DNA from: Planctomycetales bacterium
Lineage (GTDB): Bacteria; Planctomycetota; Phycisphaerae; SM23-33
Assembly: GCA_030631125.1 (NCBI GenBank)
Contig: DAOVLS010000126.1
Location: forward strand, 1 to 6,828
Direction of reading: 5' to 3'
Length of the DNA: 6,828 nucleotides
Both the position numbers and the translations under genes were made by a program. This document shows, one piece after another, positions 1 to 5,942 of this stretch. Every line of letters starts with the position of its first letter. The stretch's first letter is position 1. The notes under the pieces are model-generated. The model did no database searches, was not told the DNA's origin, and worked only from the letters and a program-made list of their open reading frames with translations.

Positions 1-437
1 CTTTCAGTAACGGCGCGGGCTGGGTTCTTGTCGCCGCGAAAACGTTCGACGTAAATGGAGGCACAGCCCATCCGGGTGGCAAATCGCCTGTAGGAGCCGA
101 ACCCGCCGACGTCGTTGGGTGTCTCGCCGGTGAATTTGATCCTGAATTTGTGAACCTCGGCGCCCGGCTTGCTGAGGCGCTTGGGATAGACTTTACCCAA
201 ACGGTCCAGTTCCTCATTTGGTACTGATTCTAAATTTTCGCCTTTTGATGTAGTTGGTTTGGTTTCATCGCCTTGACCCTTCGCGGGTGAAACTGTTTGG
301 CCCCCAACTCGTGAAACGCTCAGCGTGCGTTCCAGAACGTTCCCAGCCGGTTTCATTTCGATTTCATACCGGTTGTGCGGACATCCGATCAGGCAGCCGG
401 CGAGGAGTACGAAAAGCGCATAAAACCTGGCATTCAT
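1..437 (-). CDS. Small predicted lipoprotein of unknown function, 3' end outside the window
   Basis: An open frame reads from ATG at 437 down to base 1 without a stop, giving about 145 residues; the C-terminus is missing. The start is supported by AAGGAG at 450-445, seven bases upstream. The N-terminus has one Arg, a short hydrophobic stretch and a lipobox L12-A13-G14-C15, with a second Cys at 19, so signal peptidase II cleavage before C15 and lipid anchoring are expected. Residues from about 20 to 90 are polar and rich in Lys, Glu, Thr, Ser and Pro, a likely flexible spacer. From about residue 95 the chain looks more folded (HKFRIKFTGE, then GGFGSYRRFATRMGC), with alternating hydrophobic positions. 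I do not recognise a family. It lies downstream of dnaK in the same orientation but beyond a strong terminator, so it is probably a separate unit. The signal peptide is short, so export is inferred rather than certain. Confidence 0.7.
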   Translation of the reverse strand, partial: MNARFYALFVLLAGCLIGCPHNRYEIEMKPAGNVLERTLSVSRVGGQTVSPAKGQGDETKPTTSKGENLESVPNEELDRLGKVYPKRLSKPGAEVHKFRIKFTGETPNDVGGFGSYRRFATRMGCASIYVERFRGDKNPARAVTE

Positions 438-554
438 TACAGTTCTCCTTCTGACGAACGGCTTTGATTCGCTCGATTACGCCGAAATCGGCACAGCGGA
501 TCCCCTGTTTACCAACTCATAAGTTTATATCCCAAACCGTTGGCATCCGCGCAT
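438..554 (-). promoter_or_regulatory. Leader and possible promoter of the lipoprotein gene
   Basis: This gap lies between the dnaK terminator and the lipoprotein start. Read on the minus strand it holds an AT-rich TATAAA at 529-524 that could be a -10 box, but no convincing -35 box sits at the right distance. A small inverted repeat GCCGA-N2-TCGGC at 481-492 lies in the expected leader, and the Shine-Dalgarno AAGGAG is at 450-445. Because the upstream terminator is strong, a promoter is expected here, but its exact place is a guess. Confidence 0.3.
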
Positions 555-588
555 AAAAAAGCGCGACGGGTCAAAGCCCGCCGCGCTT
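555..588 (-). terminator. Rho-independent terminator of dnaK
   Basis: On the minus strand a 12-bp GC-rich stem (588-577 with 570-559) closes a short loop and runs directly into TTTTTT (560-555). The one imperfect position is a G-U pair on the minus strand but an A-C mismatch on the plus strand, and the T-run follows only in the minus direction, so the terminator serves dnaK. It begins 29 bases after the dnaK stop codon. Confidence 0.9.
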
Positions 589-590
589 GA

Positions 591-617
591 ATCCGTGTAA
601 TCCGTGTAATTTGTGGA
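591..617. repeat. Tandem 9-bp repeat between the dnaK stop and its terminator
   Basis: Two identical nonamers ATCCGTGTA (591-599, 600-608) are followed by a third degenerate unit ATTTGTGGA (609-617, six of nine matches). The array ends at the base next to the dnaK stop codon (620-618) and is followed on the other side by the terminator stem. It is non-coding and looks like one copy of a dispersed short-period repeat; whether it is dispersed in this genome cannot be seen from the window. Confidence 0.65.
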
Positions 618-2528
618 CTACTCTTTCACATCGTATTCGGCGTCGATTACGTCGTCGTCGCCGGGTTTCTTTTCTTCTTCGGCGGGGGCGGCGGGTTCGC
701 CCTGTGGCGCAGCGGCAGCGCCGGCGGTCTTGTACATCTCCTCTGCCACCTTGTGCGAAGATTTTTCCAGGTTTTCCATCGCGCGTTTGATGGCTGACGC
801 GTCGTCGCCCTTGAGGGCCTCGCGGAGTTGCGAAATACCCGACTCGATGTTGCCGCGATCCTCGCCGGAAACCTTCTCGCCCTGATCCTTGAGCATTTTT
901 TCCATCTGATAGGCCATTGCGTCGCCGGCGTTCTTCAGATCGACCACTTCGCGGCGTTTCTTGTCTTCTTCGGCGTGGCCTTCGGCGTCTTTACGCATCT
1001 TCTCAACCTCTGCCTCATCCAGGCCGGAAGAGCCTTTTATCTCGATGGACTGCTCCTTGCCGGTGGCAGTGTCCTTGGCCGAGACGTTGATGATTCCGTT
1101 GGCGTCGATGTTGAACGCCACCTCGATCTGCGGGACGCCTCGCGGAGCCGGTGGGATTCCGGTCAGGTTGAACCTGCCAAGAGTCCGGTTGTCGCTGGCG
1201 AACTCGCGCTCGCCCTGGAGGACGTGGATAGTTACTTCGGTCTGGCTGTCGGCGGCGGTGGAGAAAATCTCCTTCTTTTCGGTCGGGATGGTCGTGTTTC
1301 GCTCGATGAGTCTGGTCATCACGCTTCCGAGCGTCTCGACGCCCAGGCTCAAAGGCGTAACGTCCAGCAGGACCATTTGTTCTTCGACCTCTCCGCCGAG
1401 GATTCCGCCCTGAATCGCCGCTCCTAAAGCGACGGCTTCGTCGGGATTAATCGTCTGGTTCGGGTCTTTGCCGAAAATTTCCCTGGTAATCTCGCGGACT
1501 CGCGGGATTCGCGTCGATCCGCCGACCAGCAAAACCTCGTCAACGTCGCCGGCGGTGAGTTTCGCGTCGGACAGCGCCTGCTTGCAAGGCCCGATCAGGC
1601 GATTGAAAACCGGCTCGCCGAGTTGCTCGAACTTCGCGCGAGTCAGCGTCATCGTCAGGTGCTTAGGCCCGGCGGCGGTGGCGGTGATGAACGGCAGGTT
1701 GATATTGGCTTCCATTGCCGTCGATAGTTCGCACTTGGCTTTCTCTGCGGCCTCTTTGAGGCGCTGGAGGGCCATGGCGTCTTCGCGGAGGTCGATGCCT
1801 TCGAGTTTCTTGAACTCGTCGGCGGCGTAGTTGATAAGTATCTCGTCCAGGTCGTCGCCGCCGAGGTGTCCGTCGCCGTTGGTTGCGAGGACCTCGAAGA
1901 CGTTGTCGCCGATGTCGAGGATGGAGATGTCGAACGTCCCGCCGCCGAAGTCGAACACCGCCACTTTTTCGTTCTTCTTGCCCTCCATCCCGTATGCCAG
2001 GGCCGCCGCCGTCGGCTCGTTGATGATCCGCTCGACCTTAAGCCCCGCGATCTCGCCAGCGTCCTTGGTGGCCTGTCGCTGCGAGTCGTTGAAATAGGCA
2101 GGGACAGTGATGACCGCCCGCTCGATCTTATCGCCGAGGTAGTCTTCAGCCGTGCGCTTGAGGTCCTGGAGTGTCATCGCGCTTATCTCGGGGGGGGTGT
2201 AGTCCTTATCGCGGATGCGGACCTTGACCAGTTCATCAGGCCCGCCGACGATCTCGTAGGGCACGGTCTTTTCTTCACTGCCGACTTCGTTATGCCTCCG
2301 GCCCATGAACCGCTTGATTGAAAAGACGGTATTCTTTGGGTTGGTTATCTGCTGGTGCCGTGCGGGCTGACCGACGAGACGCTCGCCCTTGTCGGTGAAT
2401 CCGACCACCGACGGTGTCAGCCTTGAGCCTTGCTGGTTGATCAGGACCTTTGCCGATCCGCCTTCCATCAGGGCTACGACGCTGTTTGTGGTTCCCAGGT
2501 CAATGCCGATTATCTTGTTCGATGCCAT
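618..2528 (-). CDS. dnaK: Molecular chaperone DnaK (Hsp70)
   Basis: Cytosolic ATP-driven Hsp70 that binds exposed hydrophobic segments and works with DnaJ and GrpE, neither of which is in this window. At 636 residues it matches the usual length (E. coli 638). The nucleotide-binding domain (about 1-385) has the phosphate-1 loop [10 protein letters not shown] at 7-16, the catalytic Lys at 72 (IKRF), E171 in [11 protein letters not shown], phosphate-2 FDFGGGTFD with T198, and the adenosine motif [11 protein letters not shown]. The interdomain linker VLLD is at 386-389, followed by the beta substrate-binding domain (to about 500), the helical lid and a disordered Ala/Pro/Glu tail ending in [13 protein letters not shown], the usual bacterial DnaK C-terminal signature. 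ATG at 2528 is preceded by AAAGGAG at 2541-2535, six bases away. The stop is TAG. A run of eight G (2190-2197) is in frame. The leader has a CIRCE-like site, suggesting HrcA heat-shock control. Identification is certain. Confidence 0.99.
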   Translation of the reverse strand: MASNKIIGIDLGTTNSVVALMEGGSAKVLINQQGSRLTPSVVGFTDKGERLVGQPARHQQITNPKNTVFSIKRFMGRRHNEVGSEEKTVPYEIVGGPDELVKVRIRDKDYTPPEISAMTLQDLKRTAEDYLGDKIERAVITVPAYFNDSQRQATKDAGEIAGLKVERIINEPTAAALAYGMEGKKNEKVAVFDFGGGTFDISILDIGDNVFEVLATNGDGHLGGDDLDEILINYAADEFKKLEGIDLREDAMALQRLKEAAEKAKCELSTAMEANINLPFITATAAGPKHLTMTLTRAKFEQLGEPVFNRLIGPCKQALSDAKLTAGDVDEVLLVGGSTRIPRVREITREIFGKDPNQTINPDEAVALGAAIQGGILGGEVEEQMVLLDVTPLSLGVETLGSVMTRLIERNTTIPTEKKEIFSTAADSQTEVTIHVLQGEREFASDNRTLGRFNLTGIPPAPRGVPQIEVAFNIDANGIINVSAKDTATGKEQSIEIKGSSGLDEAEVEKMRKDAEGHAEEDKKRREVVDLKNAGDAMAYQMEKMLKDQGEKVSGEDRGNIESGISQLREALKGDDASAIKRAMENLEKSSHKVAEEMYKTAGAAAAPQGEPAAPAEEEKKPGDDDVIDAEYDVKE

Positions 2529-2534
2529 TTTTTA

Positions 2535-2565
2535 CTCCTTTCGGGCTGCGTGCGCGCAAAGCCCG
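2535..2565 (-). promoter_or_regulatory. dnaK ribosome binding site with adjoining leader hairpin
   Basis: On the minus strand CGGGCT (2565-2560) pairs with AGCCCG (2547-2542), and the 12-base interval contains a self-complementary TGCGCGCA. The stem ends at the base next to the Shine-Dalgarno AAAGGAG (2541-2535). The hairpin leaves the Shine-Dalgarno free, so it looks more like a 5' stabiliser or start-site spacer than a classic RNA thermometer. Any role is inferred. Confidence 0.4.
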
Positions 2566-2608
2566 CAACCATACCTTATAAATGTAGAGCAATGCCCGTG
2601 CCATGCAG

Positions 2609-2635
2609 GTAACACCTTATTTTGCAGAGTGTTAG
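2609..2635 (-). promoter_or_regulatory. CIRCE-like inverted repeat, possible HrcA operator of dnaK
   Basis: On the minus strand CTAACACTC, a nine-base spacer, then AGGTGTTAC. The known CIRCE consensus is TTAGCACTC-N9-GAGTGCTAA; the first half matches at seven of nine positions, the second at five of nine, and the spacer is exactly nine. The G-to-A and C-to-T differences are symmetric, which keeps the dyad. Its place just after the best dnaK promoter candidate and about 80 bases before the start codon fits HrcA repression. The second half is weak, so this is a reasoned candidate, not a firm site. Confidence 0.45.
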
Positions 2636-2664
2636 GAAATCGCCCGCCTTGGGCGATATGTCAA
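2636..2664 (-). promoter_or_regulatory. Candidate dnaK promoter with inverted repeat in the spacer
   Basis: A perfect -35 hexamer TTGACA (2664-2659) is followed 17 bases later by GATTTC (2641-2636), a poor -10. A perfect 7-bp inverted repeat, ATCGCCC-N5-GGGCGAT (2639-2657), fills the spacer, where an operator would block RNA polymerase. The start of transcription would fall in or beside the CIRCE-like site. The weak -10 could mean an alternative sigma factor, activation, or that the true promoter is elsewhere, for example near TATAAGG at 2580-2574. Confidence 0.35.
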
Positions 2665-2708
2665 ATCGACCGTTTCCGAGGTGGCTTTGTCTGAATTTGG
2701 CAGGTTAT

Positions 2709-2775
2709 AAAAAAGCATTCAGCAGTCAGCAATCAGTGGGGCTGCTGATCGCTGACCGCCGATTGCTGACTGCTG
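2709..2775 (-). repeat. Inverted heptamer repeat with T-run, likely terminator of tRNA-Glu
   Basis: A perfect 15-bp inverted repeat, CAGCAGTCAGCAATC at 2720-2734 and its complement at 2761-2775, surrounds a 26-base interval built from degenerate 7-base units of the TCAGCNN type (TCAGCAA, TCGGCGG, TCAGCGA, TCAGCAG on the minus strand). In the minus direction the stem is followed after five bases by TTTTTT (2714-2709), so the hairpin could end transcription coming from tRNA-Glu before it enters the dnaK promoter. The loop is larger than in standard terminators. The repeat structure is plain; the terminator role is inferred. Confidence 0.65.
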
Positions 2776-2784
2776 TCTGCTCAT

Positions 2785-2857
2785 TACCCCCAAGGGGACT
2801 CGAACCCCTGTCGCCAGGATGAGAACCTGGTATCCTAGACCACTAGACGATGGGGGC
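2785..2857 (-). tRNA. tRNA-Glu, anticodon CTC
   Basis: The minus strand folds as a 73-base tRNA. The acceptor GCCCCCA (2857-2851) pairs with TGGGGGT (2792-2786), with a G-U pair at 1-72. The anticodon stem CCAGG/CCTGG encloses TTCTCAT, giving anticodon CTC, which reads GAG (Glu). The T arm has AGGGG-TTCGAGT-CCCCT, and the D-arm text GTCTAGTGGTCTAGGA is typical of tRNA-Glu. The discriminator base is A (2785). CCA is not encoded, because the next bases read ATG, so it would be added by the CCA-adding enzyme. A second tRNA-Glu with TTC is expected elsewhere for GAA codons. Confidence 0.96.
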
Positions 2858-2873
2858 GTCTATTGGACGAGGA

Positions 2874-2903
2874 ATACTACCAGATTGAGCATGTCGATTT
2901 CAA
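2874..2903 (-). promoter_or_regulatory. Promoter of tRNA-Glu
   Basis: On the minus strand TTGAAA (2903-2898, five of six to consensus) and TAGTAT (2879-2874, four of six) are 18 bases apart. The -10 ends 16 bases before the mature tRNA 5' end, a normal distance with a short leader removed by RNase P. It faces away from the MttB-gene promoter at 2910-2939. Confidence 0.55.
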
Positions 2904-2909
2904 GCCCTG

Positions 2910-2939
2910 TTGCAACATTTGTCCGCTGCGTGATACGAT
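2910..2939 (+). promoter_or_regulatory. Promoter of the mttB-like/hisD/hisC cluster
   Basis: TTGCAA (2910-2915) and TACGAT (2934-2939) are separated by 18 bases, and the -10 carries an extended TG one base upstream (2931-2932). Transcription would start near 2946, giving a leader of about 70 bases. The -35 lies inside a perfect 10-bp palindrome TGTTGCAACA (2908-2917). No other match of similar quality is seen between the tRNA and the coding start. I saw no leader peptide with a histidine run and no T-box-like element. Confidence 0.45.
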
Positions 2940-3014
2940 TTATTGCAGAGAGGCCTCGCCGGGCGTAAAGTAGTGCCGCTATGAGCATCAGAGTAATTGA
3001 AAAAGGGAGACACA

Positions 3015-4448
3015 GTGAGCATGGAAAGCAAAGCGGCGTTAAACATCAGTATTCTGGACTCTTCACAGGTTGAAAGGATTCACGAGGCGTCGCTCGAAAT
3101 CCTTGCCCGGACAGGGGTGGTGGTTCATAACGCCGAGGCAATCGGACTGTTGAAAAAGGCCGGTGCGGCTGTCGATGGCGACCGTGTCAGAATTCCCGAC
3201 GCCATGGTCGATACCGCCATCGGTACGGCTCCCGGGAAAATCGAGATTTTCGACCGGGCCGGAAATCCGGCGATGCTGCTGGAAGGTAAGTCTGTGAACT
3301 TCGGAACAGGCTCCGACCTGCCCAGCACGATCGACCCGAAGACAAACCGGCACCGGTCGAGCGCCAAGGCCGACGTGGAACGTATCGCCGGACTCTGCGA
3401 CGGGCTGGGAAATATCGATTTCTGCATGTCGATGGGCATCGCCTCGGACGCGAGCCGCATCACCAGTTACGTCCATCAGTTCGACGCACTGGTTCGCAAT
3501 ACGGCCAAGCCGGTTGTTTTCACCGCCGCCGACGCCGCGGACATGCGCGACATTTTTGACCTGGCGATGGTTGTTGTTGGTTGCGATGCTGAAGAACTTC
3601 AAAGCCGACCTCGGTACGTACTGTACAACGAACCGATCAGCCCACTGCACCATACGCCGGAGGGGATGGGCAAGATGCTCTTTTCCGCCGAATACGGGAT
3701 TCCGATGATCTACATCGCCAGCCCGATGATGGGCGCGTCCGCTCCGGTAACGATGGCCGGCTGCATCGCGCAAGCCAGCGCCGAGTCTCTTTCCGGGCTG
3801 GTCATTCATCAGTTAAAAAATCCCGGCGCTCCGTTTATCTACGGCGCCGATGCGACCATTATGGATATGAGCACGATGGTCTTTTCTTACGGCTGCCCGG
3901 AACTGCAAATGATGAATACCGCCTTTGCCGACCTTGCCCGCAGGTACGGGTTGCCGTTATTCTGCATTGCCGGGGCCACCGATTCGAAGGTCGTTGACGC
4001 CCAGGCCGGGGCGGAAATGGCGGCGTCTTTGCTCGCCAGCGCGATGAACGGATGCAATCTGATTCACGACGTAGGCTATCTTGAGGGCGGCTTGTGCTGC
4101 TCGATAGAAAGCGTTGTCCTGGCGGACGAATTGATAGGTATGGTCAAACGTTATCTGGCAGGATTTGAAATCACCGACGATACGTTGGCGACCGACGTGA
4201 TTGGCCGTGTCGGCCCCATGGGAGATTTCCTGTCCGAGGGCCATACGCTGGAGAATTTCCGGCGGGATGCGTGGTTCCCCGGGTGTTTTGACCGGCGGAT
4301 GTTTGAGGCATGGGAAGCCGCAGGATCCGAACCGGTTACCGCCGCCATGCGACGAAAGGCATTGGAGATTCTGGATAATCATCAAAAGCCGGCATTGTCG
4401 AAAAAACAAACAGACGCGATGGACGAAATTCTGGCAAGGCGGAGTTAG
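3015..4448 (+). CDS. MttB-family (trimethylamine methyltransferase superfamily) protein, non-pyrrolysine type
   Basis: By overall sequence this is a member of the MttB superfamily, TIM-barrel enzymes that move a methyl group from a quaternary or tertiary amine to a cobalamin-binding corrinoid protein. The opening helix (HEASLEILARTGVVVH), the NFGTGSDLP segment, PMMGASAPVTMAGC and GATDSKVVDAQAGAE (from about residue 320) are typical. The length of about 477 residues is normal for the non-pyrrolysine branch, which includes glycine-betaine MtgB-type enzymes. There is no in-frame TAG before the terminal one, so pyrrolysine is absent and trimethylamine is an unlikely substrate. No membrane segment or signal is seen; it should be cytosolic. 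The start is chosen at GTG 3015, five bases after GGGAG (3005-3009); ATG 3021 is also possible. An upstream in-frame TTG at 2997 would place that ribosome site inside the gene. hisD follows after 10 bp, suggesting co-transcription. No corrinoid protein is in view. The true substrate is unknown. Confidence 0.9.
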   Translation: MSMESKAALNISILDSSQVERIHEASLEILARTGVVVHNAEAIGLLKKAGAAVDGDRVRIPDAMVDTAIGTAPGKIEIFDRAGNPAMLLEGKSVNFGTGSDLPSTIDPKTNRHRSSAKADVERIAGLCDGLGNIDFCMSMGIASDASRITSYVHQFDALVRNTAKPVVFTAADAADMRDIFDLAMVVVGCDAEELQSRPRYVLYNEPISPLHHTPEGMGKMLFSAEYGIPMIYIASPMMGASAPVTMAGCIAQASAESLSGLVIHQLKNPGAPFIYGADATIMDMSTMVFSYGCPELQMMNTAFADLARRYGLPLFCIAGATDSKVVDAQAGAEMAASLLASAMNGCNLIHDVGYLEGGLCCSIESVVLADELIGMVKRYLAGFEITDDTLATDVIGRVGPMGDFLSEGHTLENFRRDAWFPGCFDRRMFEAWEAAGSEPVTAAMRRKALEILDNHQKPALSKKQTDAMDEILARRS

Positions 4449-4458
4449 TTTCCGTTGA

Positions 4459-5829
4459 ATGAAAAGTGGCGCCATTATGGTCATACAGATAATCAAAACG
4501 GATAAGCCCCTGTGCGACCCTGCCGTTCGGGCCTTGCGGGACAAACTCCGCGCCGGCGAACTCGTCGCCGCCGGGACATCCTCCACTGTAAACGTGCGCG
4601 AGGTGGTGAAAGACGCCATCGAAGGCGTCAAGAGAGACGGCGACAAGCGTGTCATCGATGATACTAAACAACTTCACTGCTCGACGTTTAACGCTGGAAT
4701 GATTCGAGTTCCTAAGCCGGATATCGAGAAAGGACGCAAGGACTTCGAGAAGGAGGGGCCGGATGCCCTCCGGATGATCCGAATTATGAGGAAAGTGATC
4801 TCCAATGTTCGCGAGTATCAGGAGAGAATCCTTATAAAAGCCCCGCCGGTGCTAAAACGGGGATCACGCGAACTCGCCGTGCGATATATCCCCATCAACC
4901 GCGTGGCTGTGTACGTGCCCGGAGCAGAAACGGCGTTATCATCTTCCGTAATTATGACAGTCGTGCCGGCCCAGGTTGCGGGCGTGCGGGAAATAGTGAT
5001 GGTAACGCCACCAAAGGATGACGGCAGCATCAAACCTTCAATCTTGGCACTGGCTGACGAACTGGGGATTAAAGAGATATATCGTGTATCAGGTGTGGCG
5101 GGGCTTGCGGCTGTTACCTTCGGTACGGAATCAATCCGCCCCCCCGTTGCAAAGATCGTCGGACCGGGCAGTTCATTTATCGCCGAGGCCAAGCGGCAAC
5201 TGTTCGGGCGGGTGGGTATCGACAGCATCGCCGGGCCGTCCGAGGTTTTTATAATCGCCGACGAGTCGGCCCGCGCCGATTGGGTCGCTGCCGACATGCT
5301 CGCCCAGGCAGAGCACGACCCCGGCTCGGCTGTACTGGTTACGCTGTCGGAAAAACTTGCCGACGCCGTAGTCGCCGCTATCGCCGAGCAACTGCCGAAA
5401 CTGAAACGGGAAGAGGCAATCGAAGCGGCATTGAAAGAGTATTCCGCGATTATCGTCGTGCCGGACATTAACGCTGCCTGCGAGACAGCCAACGATTTCG
5501 CACCGGAGCACTTGCAGATAATCACCGACAACGACGATGCGGCCCTTGCGAAAATCCGCAATGCCGGCGCGATATTCCTTGGCCCGCAGACGCCCGTGCC
5601 GCTGGGCGATTACTACGCAGGCCCGTCGCACGTCCTTCCGACCGGCGGGGCGGCTAGGTTCTTCGGGCCGTTGTCGGCCAACGATTTTCTCAAGGCCTCC
5701 AGCGTCGTTCGCTACGACGCTGCCGCCCTGGCCCAAGACGCCGACGACGTAATCGCATTCGCCGAACGCGAAGGACTCACCGCACACGCACGAGCGATAA
5801 AAATAAGGACGAGCAAAAGAGGTGGGTGA
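4459..5829 (+). CDS. hisD: Histidinol dehydrogenase HisD
   Basis: Catalyses the last step of histidine synthesis, the two-step NAD-dependent, zinc-dependent oxidation of L-histidinol to L-histidine in the cytosol. All known catalytic residues are visible: zinc ligands Q283 and H286 (LAQAEHDPGS), D384 (GDYYAGPSH) and H443 (LTAHARA), and the acid-base pair E350-H351 (APEHLQI). Each sits exactly 24 residues beyond its E. coli counterpart (259, 262, 360, 419, 326-327), so the core has no net insertion. The VAVYVPGAE and AGPSEVFIIAD signatures are also present. At 456 residues it is a little longer than usual at the N-terminus. ATG 4459 has GGAG at 4441-4444, a rather wide 14-base spacing; ATG 4477 is an in-frame alternative without a clear ribosome site. 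The ribosome site lies inside the end of the preceding gene, so translation may be coupled. A seven-C run (5139-5145) is in frame. It is followed by a repeat-filled gap and hisC. Confidence 0.98.
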   Translation: MKSGAIMVIQIIKTDKPLCDPAVRALRDKLRAGELVAAGTSSTVNVREVVKDAIEGVKRDGDKRVIDDTKQLHCSTFNAGMIRVPKPDIEKGRKDFEKEGPDALRMIRIMRKVISNVREYQERILIKAPPVLKRGSRELAVRYIPINRVAVYVPGAETALSSSVIMTVVPAQVAGVREIVMVTPPKDDGSIKPSILALADELGIKEIYRVSGVAGLAAVTFGTESIRPPVAKIVGPGSSFIAEAKRQLFGRVGIDSIAGPSEVFIIADESARADWVAADMLAQAEHDPGSAVLVTLSEKLADAVVAAIAEQLPKLKREEAIEAALKEYSAIIVVPDINAACETANDFAPEHLQIITDNDDAALAKIRNAGAIFLGPQTPVPLGDYYAGPSHVLPTGGAARFFGPLSANDFLKASSVVRYDAAALAQDADDVIAFAEREGLTAHARAIKIRTSKRGG

Positions 5830-5832
5830 ATG

Positions 5833-5912
5833 AGATTGCCGATTGCCAATTTCCAATTGATAAGAGGAGTCGCCAAACATTCTTTCAATTGGCAATTGAC
5901 AATTGACAATTG
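5833..5912. repeat. Inverted heptamer repeat between hisD and hisC
   Basis: The right arm (5885-5912) is made of 7-base units AATTGGC, AATTGAC, AATTGAC and the start of a fourth. The left arm (5833-5860) is an inverted, more diverged copy; the arms match at 22 of 28 positions and are separated by 24 bases. Four of the six mismatches fall in the outer half, consistent with decay from the ends. The right arm carries two consensus TTGACA hexamers (5896-5901, 5903-5908). There is no T-run, so it is not a standard terminator, but a long hairpin in the hisD-hisC transcript is expected. Confidence 0.75.
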
Positions 5913-5942
5913 CAGAGAATCTCTGTGTCGAATAGGTTTTGT

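Noticed and set aside
828..1427. 199-codon plus-strand frame opposite dnaK, plus other long frames there (1866-2321, 961-1413)
   Set aside because: They are antisense to a certain dnaK, have no ribosome site, and arise from GC-rich third-position bias of the real gene.
2190..2197. Run of eight G in dnaK, and seven C in hisD (5139-5145), as possible frameshifts
   Set aside because: Both reading frames continue intact with conserved protein sequence on each side. They are at most slippage-prone sites.
2981..3073. 30-codon frame from ATG 2981 overlapping the start of the MttB-like gene in another frame
   Set aside because: It has no clear ribosome site and no His-rich run to suggest a leader peptide, and it is best explained by chance.
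4446..4448. TAG end of the MttB-like gene as a pyrrolysine codon
   Set aside because: In pyrrolysine MttB the TAG is internal, well before the C-terminus. Here the protein already has full family length at TAG, and read-through meets a stop after 18 further codons with no family similarity.
5833..5912. Heptamer array as a CRISPR
   Set aside because: The units are 7 bases long with no unique spacers, and the array is inverted, not a series of long direct repeats.
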